A model generated the notes under the pieces. The model was not told where the DNA came from. It saw nothing but the letters and a program-made list of their open reading frames with translations, and did not search any database. The translations under genes and the position numbers were made by a program. Positions 8,103-15,722 of a stretch of 27,859 nt of DNA are shown here, one piece after another. Each line of letters opens with the position of its first letter. Position 1 is the stretch's first letter. This DNA comes from JAQVCM01 sp040403095. GTDB lineage: Bacteria > Bacteroidota > Bacteroidia > Flavobacteriales_D > Crocinitomicaceae. The stretch spans positions 1-27,859 of the forward strand of contig JBBALI010000046.1 in assembly GCA_040403095.1 (NCBI GenBank), in the 5' to 3' direction.

Positions 8103-10229
8103 TTATTTTATCCACATTAATTTTTCGCGTTCTACTTTCATGCGCAAAAAACCAAAAGTTACCGTGACGATAGTTCCTGAAATTTCTTCTACTGTTCCAG
8201 ACTGTTTGGTTTCAATCAATTTCACCACTGAACCAACCATGATTTTATCTCTTTGGTAAGTATCAATTTCCGGTTTTCCAGGTTTTGCCTTTTTGGGTTT
8301 ATTCGAGTTGACTTCAGCTTTCAGCTTTTCAGCCAATTGTATTTGTTCAATTTTCCCTCTCTCCACCGTCAAATATTTTTTGACTTCCTCAATCAAAGGC
8401 TGATTGGCGTCTTTTTTCCTTGTTTTGGTTTGGTATCGATCGATAAACGTTTTGAGTTTTTTACCTAAATTGACATATTTATTGTCTCGTTCCATGGCGA
8501 TTTGCTGTTGCGCCAATTTTTCTTCGAAGCGTTTTTTCTTTTCGTTGTATGAAACACGGGCTTCTTCCGCTAATTTCTGCGCTTCGATGTGCTCATTGTT
8601 GAGTTTTTCCAAATAGGTTTTCTCACGCTGTAATTCACTCAACAATCTGTCCATATTGACTTTGTGCTCGTCAATTTTGGTTTTGGCTTCCTCAATCAAT
8701 TCTAATGGAATTCCATTAATTTGCGCCACTTCGAAGGTAAATGAACTTCCCGGTTGACCGATGGAAAAGCGATACAACGGTTCTAAAGTGTCAGTATTGA
8801 ACAACATACATCCATTGATGGCATTTTTCAAACGATCGGCTTTCAACTTGATATTTCCGTAATGCGTGGTGATAACGCCAAAACATTTTTTGTTGTACAA
8901 TTGCTCAAAGAAAACTTCCGCCAAAGCGCCACCCAAATCGGGATCAGAACCTGTTCCAAATTCATCTAACAATAACAACGTCTTGCGGTTCGAAACTTCC
9001 AAAAAGTGTTTCATTCGCTTCAAACGGTATGAATAAGTACTCAATTCGTTTTCTATCGATTGATTGTCTCCAATGTCCGTTAGAATAGATTGGAAAAAAC
9101 TCATTTTACTGTTTGAGTCAACAGGAACTAACAATCCTGATTGCAACATCAATTGCGCCAAACCGATGGTTTTCAAAGTGATACTTTTTCCTCCTGCATT
9201 GGGTCCAGAAATGACCAACATGCGCGAAAATTTGTCCATGATCAAATTCTGAGGCAAGGTTTTCTTTCCAACTGCGCGGTTATTTTTCCACAAGATTGGG
9301 TGAAAAGCATTGATTAATTCGATATGAGGTTCGTCAGAAATCGATGGTAAATCTGCATCTAAATCAATCGCTAATTTCGCTTTCGCATTGATGAAATCCA
9401 ATTCTGTCAACAAATTTTGATATCCTTGGATCAAAGGAAAATGATGTGCGATGGATTTGGTGAGCGCTTGCAAAATTCTGAAAATCTCTTTGCGCTCATC
9501 GTCCGTCAACAATTCCAATTCACTGTTCAATCCCACATTTACTTCTGGTTCGATGTAAGTCAAACTTCCCGTTTTCGAAGAACCAACGACAGAACCTTTG
9601 ATTTTTCTTTTGTGTGTAGATTGAACTGTCAACACGCGTCGATCATTGACAAAAGTTTCTTTGGTATCTCCCAACAAACCTTCTTTCAACAATTTGCGCA
9701 TTTCTTTGTCAAAATTTCGGTTGATTTGATTTCTTACCGCATTGATTTTTTGACGAATAGCGTAAAGTGCTGGCGAAGCGTCGTCTTTGATATTTCCGCG
9801 ACGATCAAAAACTTTCTCAATCGCTTCGATGATTTCTTTGGTGTAATACACTTCATTCAGCAATCCAACCAAATTGGGATATTCATTTTCTCGTTTATCA
9901 AAGAAATACAAAATCGCATTTACCAATTCGGAAGCTCGAGAAATGCGCACAAATCCTTCTTGTTCGAGCACTGCGTTGTAAATCGGCAAAAACCGCAATT
10001 CCTTCTGCAATTCATCAAAATCAAGTTCAGGAAAAGATTCACCTTCCGTTCTAATCGTATGAAATTCTTTCAGCTTATCCAATTCCAATCGCAAAAAATT
10101 GGTTTGCGAGGAAGGCGACAATTCTCTCAATCTTTTCTTAGCCGTCGGACCAATTCCCAACTCTTCCAACCATTCTTGAATCGTTGTAAATTCTAAGTCC
10201 TGTAACGTTTGCTGATCGAATGAATTCAT
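8103..10229 (-). CDS. mutS2: MutS2-family protein lacking the Smr domain
   Basis: This 708-residue protein has the MutS-family ABC ATPase: Walker A GPNAGGKS at residues 342-349, Walker B LLLLDEFGTGSDP with Asp422 and Glu423, and the ITTHYG switch. The lever/clamp helices lie before it and a long charged coiled coil (about 505-580) lies after it, as in MutS2. MutS2 proteins act on branched DNA or stalled ribosomes rather than on mismatches. Typical bacterial MutS2 is about 780 residues and ends in an Smr nuclease domain. Here the protein ends soon after a small beta-rich segment (GSVVKLIETKQSGTVEEISG, then VTFGFLRMKVEREKLMWIK), so the nuclease is absent. The ATG lies four bases after a -7 promoter box, suggesting a leaderless mRNA. 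Confidence 0.92.
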   Translation of the reverse strand: MNSFDQQTLQDLEFTTIQEWLEELGIGPTAKKRLRELSPSSQTNFLRLELDKLKEFHTIRTEGESFPELDFDELQKELRFLPIYNAVLEQEGFVRISRASELVNAILYFFDKRENEYPNLVGLLNEVYYTKEIIEAIEKVFDRRGNIKDDASPALYAIRQKINAVRNQINRNFDKEMRKLLKEGLLGDTKETFVNDRRVLTVQSTHKRKIKGSVVGSSKTGSLTYIEPEVNVGLNSELELLTDDERKEIFRILQALTKSIAHHFPLIQGYQNLLTELDFINAKAKLAIDLDADLPSISDEPHIELINAFHPILWKNNRAVGKKTLPQNLIMDKFSRMLVISGPNAGGKSITLKTIGLAQLMLQSGLLVPVDSNSKMSFFQSILTDIGDNQSIENELSTYSYRLKRMKHFLEVSNRKTLLLLDEFGTGSDPDLGGALAEVFFEQLYNKKCFGVITTHYGNIKLKADRLKNAINGCMLFNTDTLEPLYRFSIGQPGSSFTFEVAQINGIPLELIEEAKTKIDEHKVNMDRLLSELQREKTYLEKLNNEHIEAQKLAEEARVSYNEKKKRFEEKLAQQQIAMERDNKYVNLGKKLKTFIDRYQTKTRKKDANQPLIEEVKKYLTVERGKIEQIQLAEKLKAEVNSNKPKKAKPGKPEIDTYQRDKIMVGSVVKLIETKQSGTVEEISGTIVTVTFGFLRMKVEREKLMWIK

Positions 10230-10233
10230 GGTG

Positions 10234-10241
10234 CAAAAATA
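10234..10241 (-). promoter_or_regulatory. -7 promoter box immediately before mutS2 start
   Basis: On the minus strand this reads TATTTTTG, an exact TAnnTTTG match, followed by CACC and the ATG of mutS2. The expected transcription start is at or next to the A of the ATG. A TTG exists 15 bp upstream, which is closer than usual. Confidence 0.5.
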
Positions 10242-10347
10242 CTTATTTTAGTTAGACAATAGACCGGAGACAATAGACATTAGACTTTCTGAATTGTCTT
10301 AGTTTAAGCATTTAACTTAAAGTTATAAGGCAATAACAAAAAATTAG

Positions 10348-10404
10348 TCTAATAGTTGCGCAGCATCGGGTCTAATGTTTAACATCTAATAGCGTAGCGG
10401 GTCT
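10348..10404 (+). repeat. Imperfect tandem pair TCTAATAG...GCG...GGGTCT
   Basis: TCTAATAG at 10348 leads to GGGTCT at 10368, and TCTAATAG at 10385 leads to GGGTCT at 10399. Both units contain GCG and AGC words between the ends. They are separated by TAATGTTTAACA. The pattern looks like a degenerate extragenic repeat rather than coding sequence. Confidence 0.45.
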
Positions 10405-10423
10405 TTTTTCAATACTAAAAGAG

Positions 10424-10506
10424 TTTTTAGCCACGGATACACGGATTTTTTTAGGAGAAATAAATTATTCTCTTTTCGTGTAATCCGTGTAATCCGTGGC
10501 TAAAAA
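10424..10506. repeat. Long imperfect palindrome (REP-like extragenic element)
   Basis: The left arm at 10424-10447 starts TTTTTAGCCACGGATACACG. The right arm at 10482-10506 is its reverse complement except for one inserted base. Inside the loop a second short inverted repeat (GAGAA...TTCTC) is nested. The ATCCGTGTAATCCGTGGCTA core is a sequence I recall as recurring between genes in Bacteroidota genomes, so this is probably a multi-copy repeat. As RNA it would form a stable hairpin just past the dnaN terminator. Confidence 0.7.
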
Positions 10507-10510
10507 AAAC

Positions 10511-10542
10511 AAAAAAAAAGCCACCGAATGAATCGATGGCTT
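10511..10542 (-). terminator. Rho-independent terminator after dnaN
   Basis: On the minus strand AAGCCATCGA and TCGGTGGCTT form a ten-pair stem, with one wobble, around a five-base loop. A run of T residues follows. It lies 20 bp after the dnaN stop codon and closes the gldF-to-dnaN unit. Confidence 0.8.
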
Positions 10543-10562
10543 CAGAATATTTGTGGTTGGGA

Positions 10563-11681
10563 TTATCTGTTTAACATAACAGGCATTACCAACATCAAGA
10601 TGTCTTCATTTTCATTGTCGGACGTTGCAGGAACTAATAATCCAGCTCTGCTTGGTTCGCTCATTTGAATTTTGATTTCCGGTGTGTCGATGTTGTTTAA
10701 CATTTCCATTAAGAATCTTGAGTTGAAACCGATTTCCATATCAACACCGTCGTAAGAACAAGTCAAACGCTCGTTTGCTTCGTTGTTGAAATCTAAATCT
10801 TCTGCAGAAAGAGACAATTCAGAACCAGCAATTTTTAACTTGATTTGGTGTGTTGTTTTGTTTGAGAAAATCGAAACACGTTTGATGGAGCCTAAGAATT
10901 GTAGTCTATCAACAGTCAATACATTTGGATTTTCTTTTGGAATTACCGCTTCGTAATTTGGGTATTTACCGTCAATCAATCGGCAAGATAAAACCAAATC
11001 ATTGAAAGTAAAAATCGCACTTGAATCAGAATATTCAATCAACACTTCTTCGTCGCCTCTCAAGTTGGATTTCAACATGTTCAAAGGTTTCTTAGGTAAA
11101 ATGAAAGATGAGCTTCCTGTTGCTTGTGAATCTGTTCTTTTGTATCTAACCAATTTGTGTGCATCAGTTGCTACAAAAATAATTTCCGCTGGAGAGAATT
11201 GGCAAAAAACACCACTCATTACTGGGCGTAAATCGTCATTTCCTGTTGCAAACAAAGTTTTGCTAATCGCTTTGGAAATGATATCACCAGAAACACGAAT
11301 TTTGTCGCTGTTTTCAATCATTGGAGATTTCGGGAAATCATCACCGTTGTAACCAACCATTTTTGATTTACCATTGTCGTAGGAAATCTCAATTGCAAAA
11401 TTAGAACGGTCTACCAAGAAAGTACAAGGTTGCTCTGGAAGATTTTTTAAAATATCCAATAAAATTTTGGCAGGAATTGCGATTTTACCTGATTCATTGG
11501 CTTCAACTTCCAATTTGGTGCGCATGGTTGTTTCTAAATCTGAAGCAGAAATAGTCAATTCACCTTCTACGATATCAAAAAGGAAATTATCCAATATTGG
11601 CAACGTATTGCTAGTACTAAGTACACCACTGATACTTTGCAGGTGTCTCAATAACGTGGTACTCGAAACGATAAAGTTCAT
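10563..11681 (-). CDS. dnaN: DNA polymerase III beta subunit (sliding clamp)
   Basis: This 372-residue protein is the replication clamp that encircles DNA and tethers polymerase III and other partners. The N-terminus (MNFIVSSTTLLRHLQSISGV, then TLPILDNFLFDI) and the C-terminal end (LMLVMPVML) match the family. Three clamp domains of about 120 residues fit the length. The middle contains the conserved FVATDAHKLVRYKR segment. It is the last gene of a minus-strand cluster after gldF, gldG and a DUF4340-like gene. It also has its own -7 box in the gap before it, and a terminator follows. Linkage of dnaN to gldF/gldG rather than to dnaA is something I recall from other Flavobacteriia. Confidence 0.96.
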   Translation of the reverse strand: MNFIVSSTTLLRHLQSISGVLSTSNTLPILDNFLFDIVEGELTISASDLETTMRTKLEVEANESGKIAIPAKILLDILKNLPEQPCTFLVDRSNFAIEISYDNGKSKMVGYNGDDFPKSPMIENSDKIRVSGDIISKAISKTLFATGNDDLRPVMSGVFCQFSPAEIIFVATDAHKLVRYKRTDSQATGSSSFILPKKPLNMLKSNLRGDEEVLIEYSDSSAIFTFNDLVLSCRLIDGKYPNYEAVIPKENPNVLTVDRLQFLGSIKRVSIFSNKTTHQIKLKIAGSELSLSAEDLDFNNEANERLTCSYDGVDMEIGFNSRFLMEMLNNIDTPEIKIQMSEPSRAGLLVPATSDNENEDILMLVMPVMLNR

Positions 11682-11702
11682 CTTCTTTTATTCTTTTGAT
11701 AA

Positions 11703-11710
11703 CAAATATA
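11703..11710 (-). promoter_or_regulatory. -7 promoter box for dnaN
   Basis: On the minus strand this reads TATATTTG, an exact match to TAnnTTTG, 21 bp before the dnaN ATG. It lies in the 34-bp gap after the upstream gene and would let the clamp be expressed independently of the gliding genes. No good TTG -33 element is seen at the right distance. Confidence 0.45.
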
Positions 11711-11715
11711 CATTT

Positions 11716-12786
11716 TTACTTTTTGTTGGCAGATTTTTTCTTCAAAAGCTTTTCATCATTTCCAACATTTTGAGGGGCTTGACCGAAATAAATGTGTCCC
11801 ATCATCAATGGTGAGAACACAAAATACTGACATTTCACCAAATCTCCTGAAGGTAAAATACACCAGAAACGATTTACATCCGCAGTGGTTGAATCTCCAA
11901 AATCATTTACTTCTTTCACACCAGTACCTTTCATTCGGTACATTTTCAACTTGTTCAACTTTCCATTCACTTCTTTTACAGAAAGTTCGCAAAATGGCGT
12001 GGATTTTTTCAAACTGTCGATTTGTTTTGGTCCAAATTCATAATTGACCAATTCAAAATGGATTTTTCTGTAATTGTTCAAATAGCGAACCGCCATGTTT
12101 GTGTCGATATTCGGAATGATTTTCCCAACGTGTTTCACAGTAAATTGATTTCCATTTTTTTCCACGGAAAAACTTCTATTTGGAACATCGTAGAATTTTA
12201 CATCCACTTTGGCGATTTCATCTCTTTCTAGTGCAAAAATATTGGTGCATTTCCAACGTCTTGGATCTGCAAAAAATCTTGGTTCGATAATTCCGTTCAA
12301 GCCTTTCACTTTCATGATTACAGGCAAATCACTTTTTTCGTCTGGTGTTTCCAACAACATGTAAGTTCCATAATGATCCTGCGTTGAAAATCCGATATAC
12401 CAAGTTTTTGACCATTCACCGTGCTGAAAAATCTCCACTTTGATATTGCTTGCAGACATTCTGTTGGTGATATTTTTGCGCGCTTGCTCAGGAACATATC
12501 CTTTGAATTCAATGTTTCTGAAAGTCTCCAACATCATGTAAACTGGCTCCTGGATAATGCAATCGCCTTTTGCATCTGTCCATTCTCCCCCAGCGGCACG
12601 TTTCAACTCGAATTTATTGTTGTAAGCATCTGTCAAAATGATTTTGTCAATGCTTGTTGTATCTTCGATTGAAAACTCAAGTAATTCTGTATCAGATTTA
12701 CCGCTATTTCTCACCAAATTAGTAGCTAAAAAAGCCAAGAAACCTAGCACAGCGATGGCAACAACTAAAACTATATTTTTTTTCAT
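11716..12786 (-). CDS. DUF4340-like membrane-anchored protein of the gld cluster
   Basis: The 356-residue protein has a single N-terminal membrane helix (about residues 4-24, IVLVVAIAVLGFLAFLATNL). A soluble, beta-rich region exposed outside the inner membrane follows. The order of short strands, the phrase TSIDKIILTDAYNNKFELKR and the GEWTD segment resemble DUF4340 proteins, which often accompany GldG-type ABC auxiliary proteins. It ends in a Lys-rich tail. It lies 44 bp after gldG and 34 bp before dnaN on the same strand, so it is probably cotranscribed and may work with the GldF/GldG transporter at the cell envelope. Assignment rests on pattern and context. No catalytic residues are recognised. 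Confidence 0.75.
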   Translation of the reverse strand: MKKNIVLVVAIAVLGFLAFLATNLVRNSGKSDTELLEFSIEDTTSIDKIILTDAYNNKFELKRAAGGEWTDAKGDCIIQEPVYMMLETFRNIEFKGYVPEQARKNITNRMSASNIKVEIFQHGEWSKTWYIGFSTQDHYGTYMLLETPDEKSDLPVIMKVKGLNGIIEPRFFADPRRWKCTNIFALERDEIAKVDVKFYDVPNRSFSVEKNGNQFTVKHVGKIIPNIDTNMAVRYLNNYRKIHFELVNYEFGPKQIDSLKKSTPFCELSVKEVNGKLNKLKMYRMKGTGVKEVNDFGDSTTADVNRFWCILPSGDLVKCQYFVFSPLMMGHIYFGQAPQNVGNDEKLLKKKSANKK

Positions 12787-12830
12787 TGAACTATTTTTTT
12801 ATCGAATTTTCAAATGATACCATATCAAAA

Positions 12831-14621
12831 TTAATTTCTCGTGTATTTTCTTTTACGCAAATAAAGCATCAATGCGGCAAAAATCAGAATGATTCCACTT
12901 GGTAAAAGCATATTGATAAATTTGTAAAAGCCAGCGTCAACTTGCACTTTTTCTTTATCAATCGCATGAATGTCGATCTGTTTACTTCTTAAATCTAATA
13001 CAGAATTATCACCCATCATGTAATCCACCATATTCTGAAAAAACTCTTGATTTCCATAAATCAAAGGCGGCACGCCTTGCATTTGAGCGACCGTTTCATC
13101 AAATTTTAGTTCGTTGAATGCATTTGGAATGTAATTGTATTTTCCTGTCAATTTATCTGGAACTGAATCATATCTATTTTGAAGAAAAGATCCATTTCCA
13201 ACCACCAATACTTTTCCTTCAGCAACGCTTGATTCTTTGTATTTGGACAATTTGTTTTTTGCATACGCTTCAACAATCCTGTTTTTGTAGTGCGAAGTGA
13301 ATTTTCCTTCTACTAATCCAGCGAGACAAAGTTTGTTGTTTTCGTCCTCAGGATTTGGCGCCAACATTGGGTTTTTACCGTAACTCGCAGGAATCGACAA
13401 ACTGATCATCGGAGCCAAACCAGTCATGGAAGAATTGGTTGAAGAGGTCAAAATCGGGGAAGCTACATTTGTGCTATTTCCCACAAATTGAATTTCAGAA
13501 GCGTATTTCAACAATACTGGATCGATATTTCTTGCAATCGGATGCTTTGTTTGCGTAGCGCGAATAAAGAAAAACCAAGGGATAAAACCTTGTTCTGAAG
13601 AAGGAATTGCTTTTGGTGCGCAGCGCACATCAAACACATAATTATCGTTGACTTTGATTCCGTAATCATACAACATTTTATCTAATTCAATATTTGTTCT
13701 TGTTGTATGAGCTACACCTGTTCGAAGCAAAGTATCTTCCTCAAAGGACAATTTATCTACAAAACACATCAATCTTCCTCCATTCATCACAAATTGATCG
13801 ATGATGTATTTGTCTTTTTCAGAAAAAGCAGATCTTGGTCGAGCAATTACCAAACCTCTAACGCCGTTTAATGCTTCGATTGAATCATTTAATGTTAGAT
13901 CTTCGACCGTGTAATAAGGTGAAATCAAAGTCCTTGCGCGCAGTGTTTGCGCCAATGTCAATTCTCCGTGTCCTTGTAAAAATGCGATTCTTGGTTTATT
14001 TGATTGCGTTGCACGGCGAATTCCGCTGATAATCATATATTCCAAATTGTTGATGGAATTTTGGATTTGGTCGTCGAAAGACTCATTCAAGGTGTAAAAT
14101 TTTCCTTGCGGTGTTCCCGGCAAAAATTGGATGTGATTGACCGTGCTTCCGCCATAATCGATTTCAGCACCCGGCCACAACAACAATTGATTTTGCGTAC
14201 CATCTTTCATGTACATCATGCCCATTGGAACAATTCCTTTTCCTTTGTTGTAAATGGTTTCTTGCATGTACAATCTATCTTCCTCAGAGCCAGCCAACGG
14301 ATCAACGAAAGTGTATTCAATTCTCGAACCAGCGTATTCTTTGAATTCTTTCAGTTTATCTTCGATTGCATTTTTGAAGCGTTGTACCTCAGCAGGCAAA
14401 TTTCCAGACAAATAGATTTTGATTGAAACCCTGTCAGCAAAATTTTTAGTGTTTGAAAGGTATTCGATTGTTCCGTCGGACAAAGAATATCTTTTGTCTT
14501 CAGTGACATCAAATCTTGCATAAATATATGAACCAATGATGTTTATCAATACAACAGAAGCAACTAGAATCATTAAAAATGTCCAATTGTAAACTCCTTT
14601 AAAAAGTTTCTTTTTTTCCAT
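12831..14621 (-). CDS. gldG: Gliding motility ABC transporter auxiliary protein GldG
   Basis: This 596-residue protein has an N-terminal membrane helix (about 14-34, LMILVASVVLINIIGSYIYA) and the GldG-type opening RFDVTEDKRYSLSDGTIEYL. The large extracytoplasmic domain is typical of ABC_transp_aux proteins (LQGHGELTL, then RGLVIARPRSAFSEKDKYIIDQFVMNGG). A second helix near residues 570-590 is followed by a positive tail. GldG works with the permease GldF and the ATPase GldA in Flavobacterium gliding. GldA is not in this window and is encoded elsewhere in characterised species. Start and spacing are secure: gldF ends four bases before this ATG. Confidence 0.92.
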   Translation of the reverse strand: MEKKKLFKGVYNWTFLMILVASVVLINIIGSYIYARFDVTEDKRYSLSDGTIEYLSNTKNFADRVSIKIYLSGNLPAEVQRFKNAIEDKLKEFKEYAGSRIEYTFVDPLAGSEEDRLYMQETIYNKGKGIVPMGMMYMKDGTQNQLLLWPGAEIDYGGSTVNHIQFLPGTPQGKFYTLNESFDDQIQNSINNLEYMIISGIRRATQSNKPRIAFLQGHGELTLAQTLRARTLISPYYTVEDLTLNDSIEALNGVRGLVIARPRSAFSEKDKYIIDQFVMNGGRLMCFVDKLSFEEDTLLRTGVAHTTRTNIELDKMLYDYGIKVNDNYVFDVRCAPKAIPSSEQGFIPWFFFIRATQTKHPIARNIDPVLLKYASEIQFVGNSTNVASPILTSSTNSSMTGLAPMISLSIPASYGKNPMLAPNPEDENNKLCLAGLVEGKFTSHYKNRIVEAYAKNKLSKYKESSVAEGKVLVVGNGSFLQNRYDSVPDKLTGKYNYIPNAFNELKFDETVAQMQGVPPLIYGNQEFFQNMVDYMMGDNSVLDLRSKQIDIHAIDKEKVQVDAGFYKFINMLLPSGIILIFAALMLYLRKRKYTRN

Positions 14622-14625
14622 TTTG

Positions 14626-15357
14626 TTATTTCTTTAATGATTTAATAACTGTGAGCGCAGAAGCCATGAAAATGGTAATAACGCCTAAAAAATAGACAAT
14701 GTCTTTGGTGTCAATTACACCGCGTTTGATAGAATCGTAGTGAACGCTGATTCCACAATACTTGATAATCGAATCAAAACTTCCCATCAAACTGAATGAA
14801 CCGAGTAAAGTCAATCCATCATAAAAAATCCAGCACAAAAACATTGCTAAAATAAAAGCAACAATTTGACTCGAAGTGATTGAAGAAGCGAAAATTCCGA
14901 TGGCAACAAATGTTGAACCCAACAATATCAATCCAATGTAAGAAGTAAATGTCGCACCATCATCGATAATCCCAACTGGATTTCCCAAGTAATGCATGGA
15001 GACGTAAAAAATCAACGTTGGAATCAAGGTAATGACTACCAAAGTTACGCCAGCAAAATATTTCGCCAATAAGATTTTCAAATCAGAAATTGGTCTGGTG
15101 AATAACAATTCGATGGTTCCCGTTCTTCTTTCCTCTGCAATTGAACGCATGGTTATCGCAGGAATAAGGATCAAAAAAATCAGCGGTGACAAATTGAAAA
15201 ATGGAATCAAATCAGATTCTGACCCTTCTAATAAATTGGTATTGTATGAGATAATCCAATGAAACAATCCTGATGTAATCAAGAAAATCAAAATAAAAAT
15301 ATATCCAATGATTGAACTCAGGAAACTCCGAATTTCTTTAAAATATAAAGCTTTCAT
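14626..15357 (-). CDS. gldF: Gliding motility ABC transporter permease GldF
   Basis: The 243-residue protein is an ABC-2 type permease with about six membrane helices (near 11-33, 53-70, 95-115, 135-155, 165-185 and 218-238). The family signature is seen in the N-terminal FKEIRSFLSSIIGYIF and in MRSIAEERRTGTIELLFTRPIS, the cytoplasmic coupling segment that contacts the ATPase. It is the first gene of the minus-strand cluster and is separated from gldG by only four bases. A near-consensus promoter lies just upstream. Confidence 0.92.
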   Translation of the reverse strand: MKALYFKEIRSFLSSIIGYIFILIFLITSGLFHWIISYNTNLLEGSESDLIPFFNLSPLIFLILIPAITMRSIAEERRTGTIELLFTRPISDLKILLAKYFAGVTLVVITLIPTLIFYVSMHYLGNPVGIIDDGATFTSYIGLILLGSTFVAIGIFASSITSSQIVAFILAMFLCWIFYDGLTLLGSFSLMGSFDSIIKYCGISVHYDSIKRGVIDTKDIVYFLGVITIFMASALTVIKSLKK

Positions 15358-15377
15358 CTAAAATTTTAAATAACGCT

Positions 15378-15408
15378 CAAAATTAGGATTAATGTTGGAA
15401 TTATTCAA
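15378..15408 (-). promoter_or_regulatory. Promoter of the gldF-gldG-dnaN cluster
   Basis: On the minus strand TTG (15408-15406) and TAATTTTG (15385-15378) are separated by 20 bp. Both elements match the Bacteroidota consensus exactly. The predicted transcription start near 15373 gives a leader of about 16 bases before gldF. This is the best promoter in the window. Confidence 0.65.
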
Positions 15409-15542
15409 CACTATCTTTTGAATAGTATCAAAGGTCTATTGTTTGGAACTTTTTTAAAAAAAAAAAACAGATTGAGTTATTTCACTCAGAAACTTTAGAA
15501 ATATTTTTATATTTACAATCCTTTGGGAAACAATGTGCTTCT

Positions 15543-15710
15543 CTAGTTACTACAATTTATTTTAATGAACAAAAAAGTCTTACCTCCCAAAATTATTCTT
15601 ATCCAATTTTTCAATGCAGACCATCGTTCAAAAGGATGGCTGATGGTAAATTGTTTTTTTAGATACCTGTTCTTTTTAAGTCTTTCACACCCATTTTCAA
15701 ATTCAAGAAA
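15543..15710 (-). pseudogene. Possible remnant of a gene 3' end
   Basis: The minus frame is open for 55 codons up to TAG at 15545-15543. It contains segments such as ENGCERLKKNRYLKKQFTIS and HPFERWSALKNWIRIILGGK, with Trp, Cys and charged residues spread as in real proteins. It has no ATG, and a stop lies directly upstream, so it would be a truncated relic rather than a live gene. I do not recognise the family. It may be an accident of base composition. Confidence 0.2.
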
Positions 15711-15722
15711 TTAATTCATCAC

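Larger units (their letters stand above)
10230..10562. other. Repeat-rich non-coding region between dnaN and mutS2
   Basis: No credible gene is seen in these 333 bp. In order the region holds the mutS2 -7 box, two AGACAATAGAC copies (10254 and 10268), a pair of TCTAATAG...GGGTCT units (10348-10373 and 10385-10404), the long palindrome at 10424-10506, and the dnaN terminator at 10511-10542. Confidence 0.7.
15358..15722. other. Divergent intergenic region with possible gene remnant
   Basis: This 365-bp region separates gldF from the defence genes. It holds the gldF promoter, a poly-A run at about 15457-15468, a small inverted repeat TGAGT...ACTCA at 15473-15488, and a stretch (15543-15714) open on both strands. 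The plus strand could encode a 49-residue peptide (ATG 15565 to TAA 15714) ending eight bases before the restriction gene. The minus frame 15710-15543 has a more protein-like composition but no start codon. No clear plus-strand promoter was found. Confidence 0.55.

Noticed and set aside
9417..10196. 259-codon open frame on the plus strand
   Set aside because: It lies wholly antisense to mutS2, is rich in Phe, Arg and Gln as mirror frames often are, and has no recognisable domain or promoter.
10230..10562. Replication origin beside dnaN
   Set aside because: No DnaA-box cluster or dnaA gene was seen. The repeats look like extragenic palindromes and word repeats.
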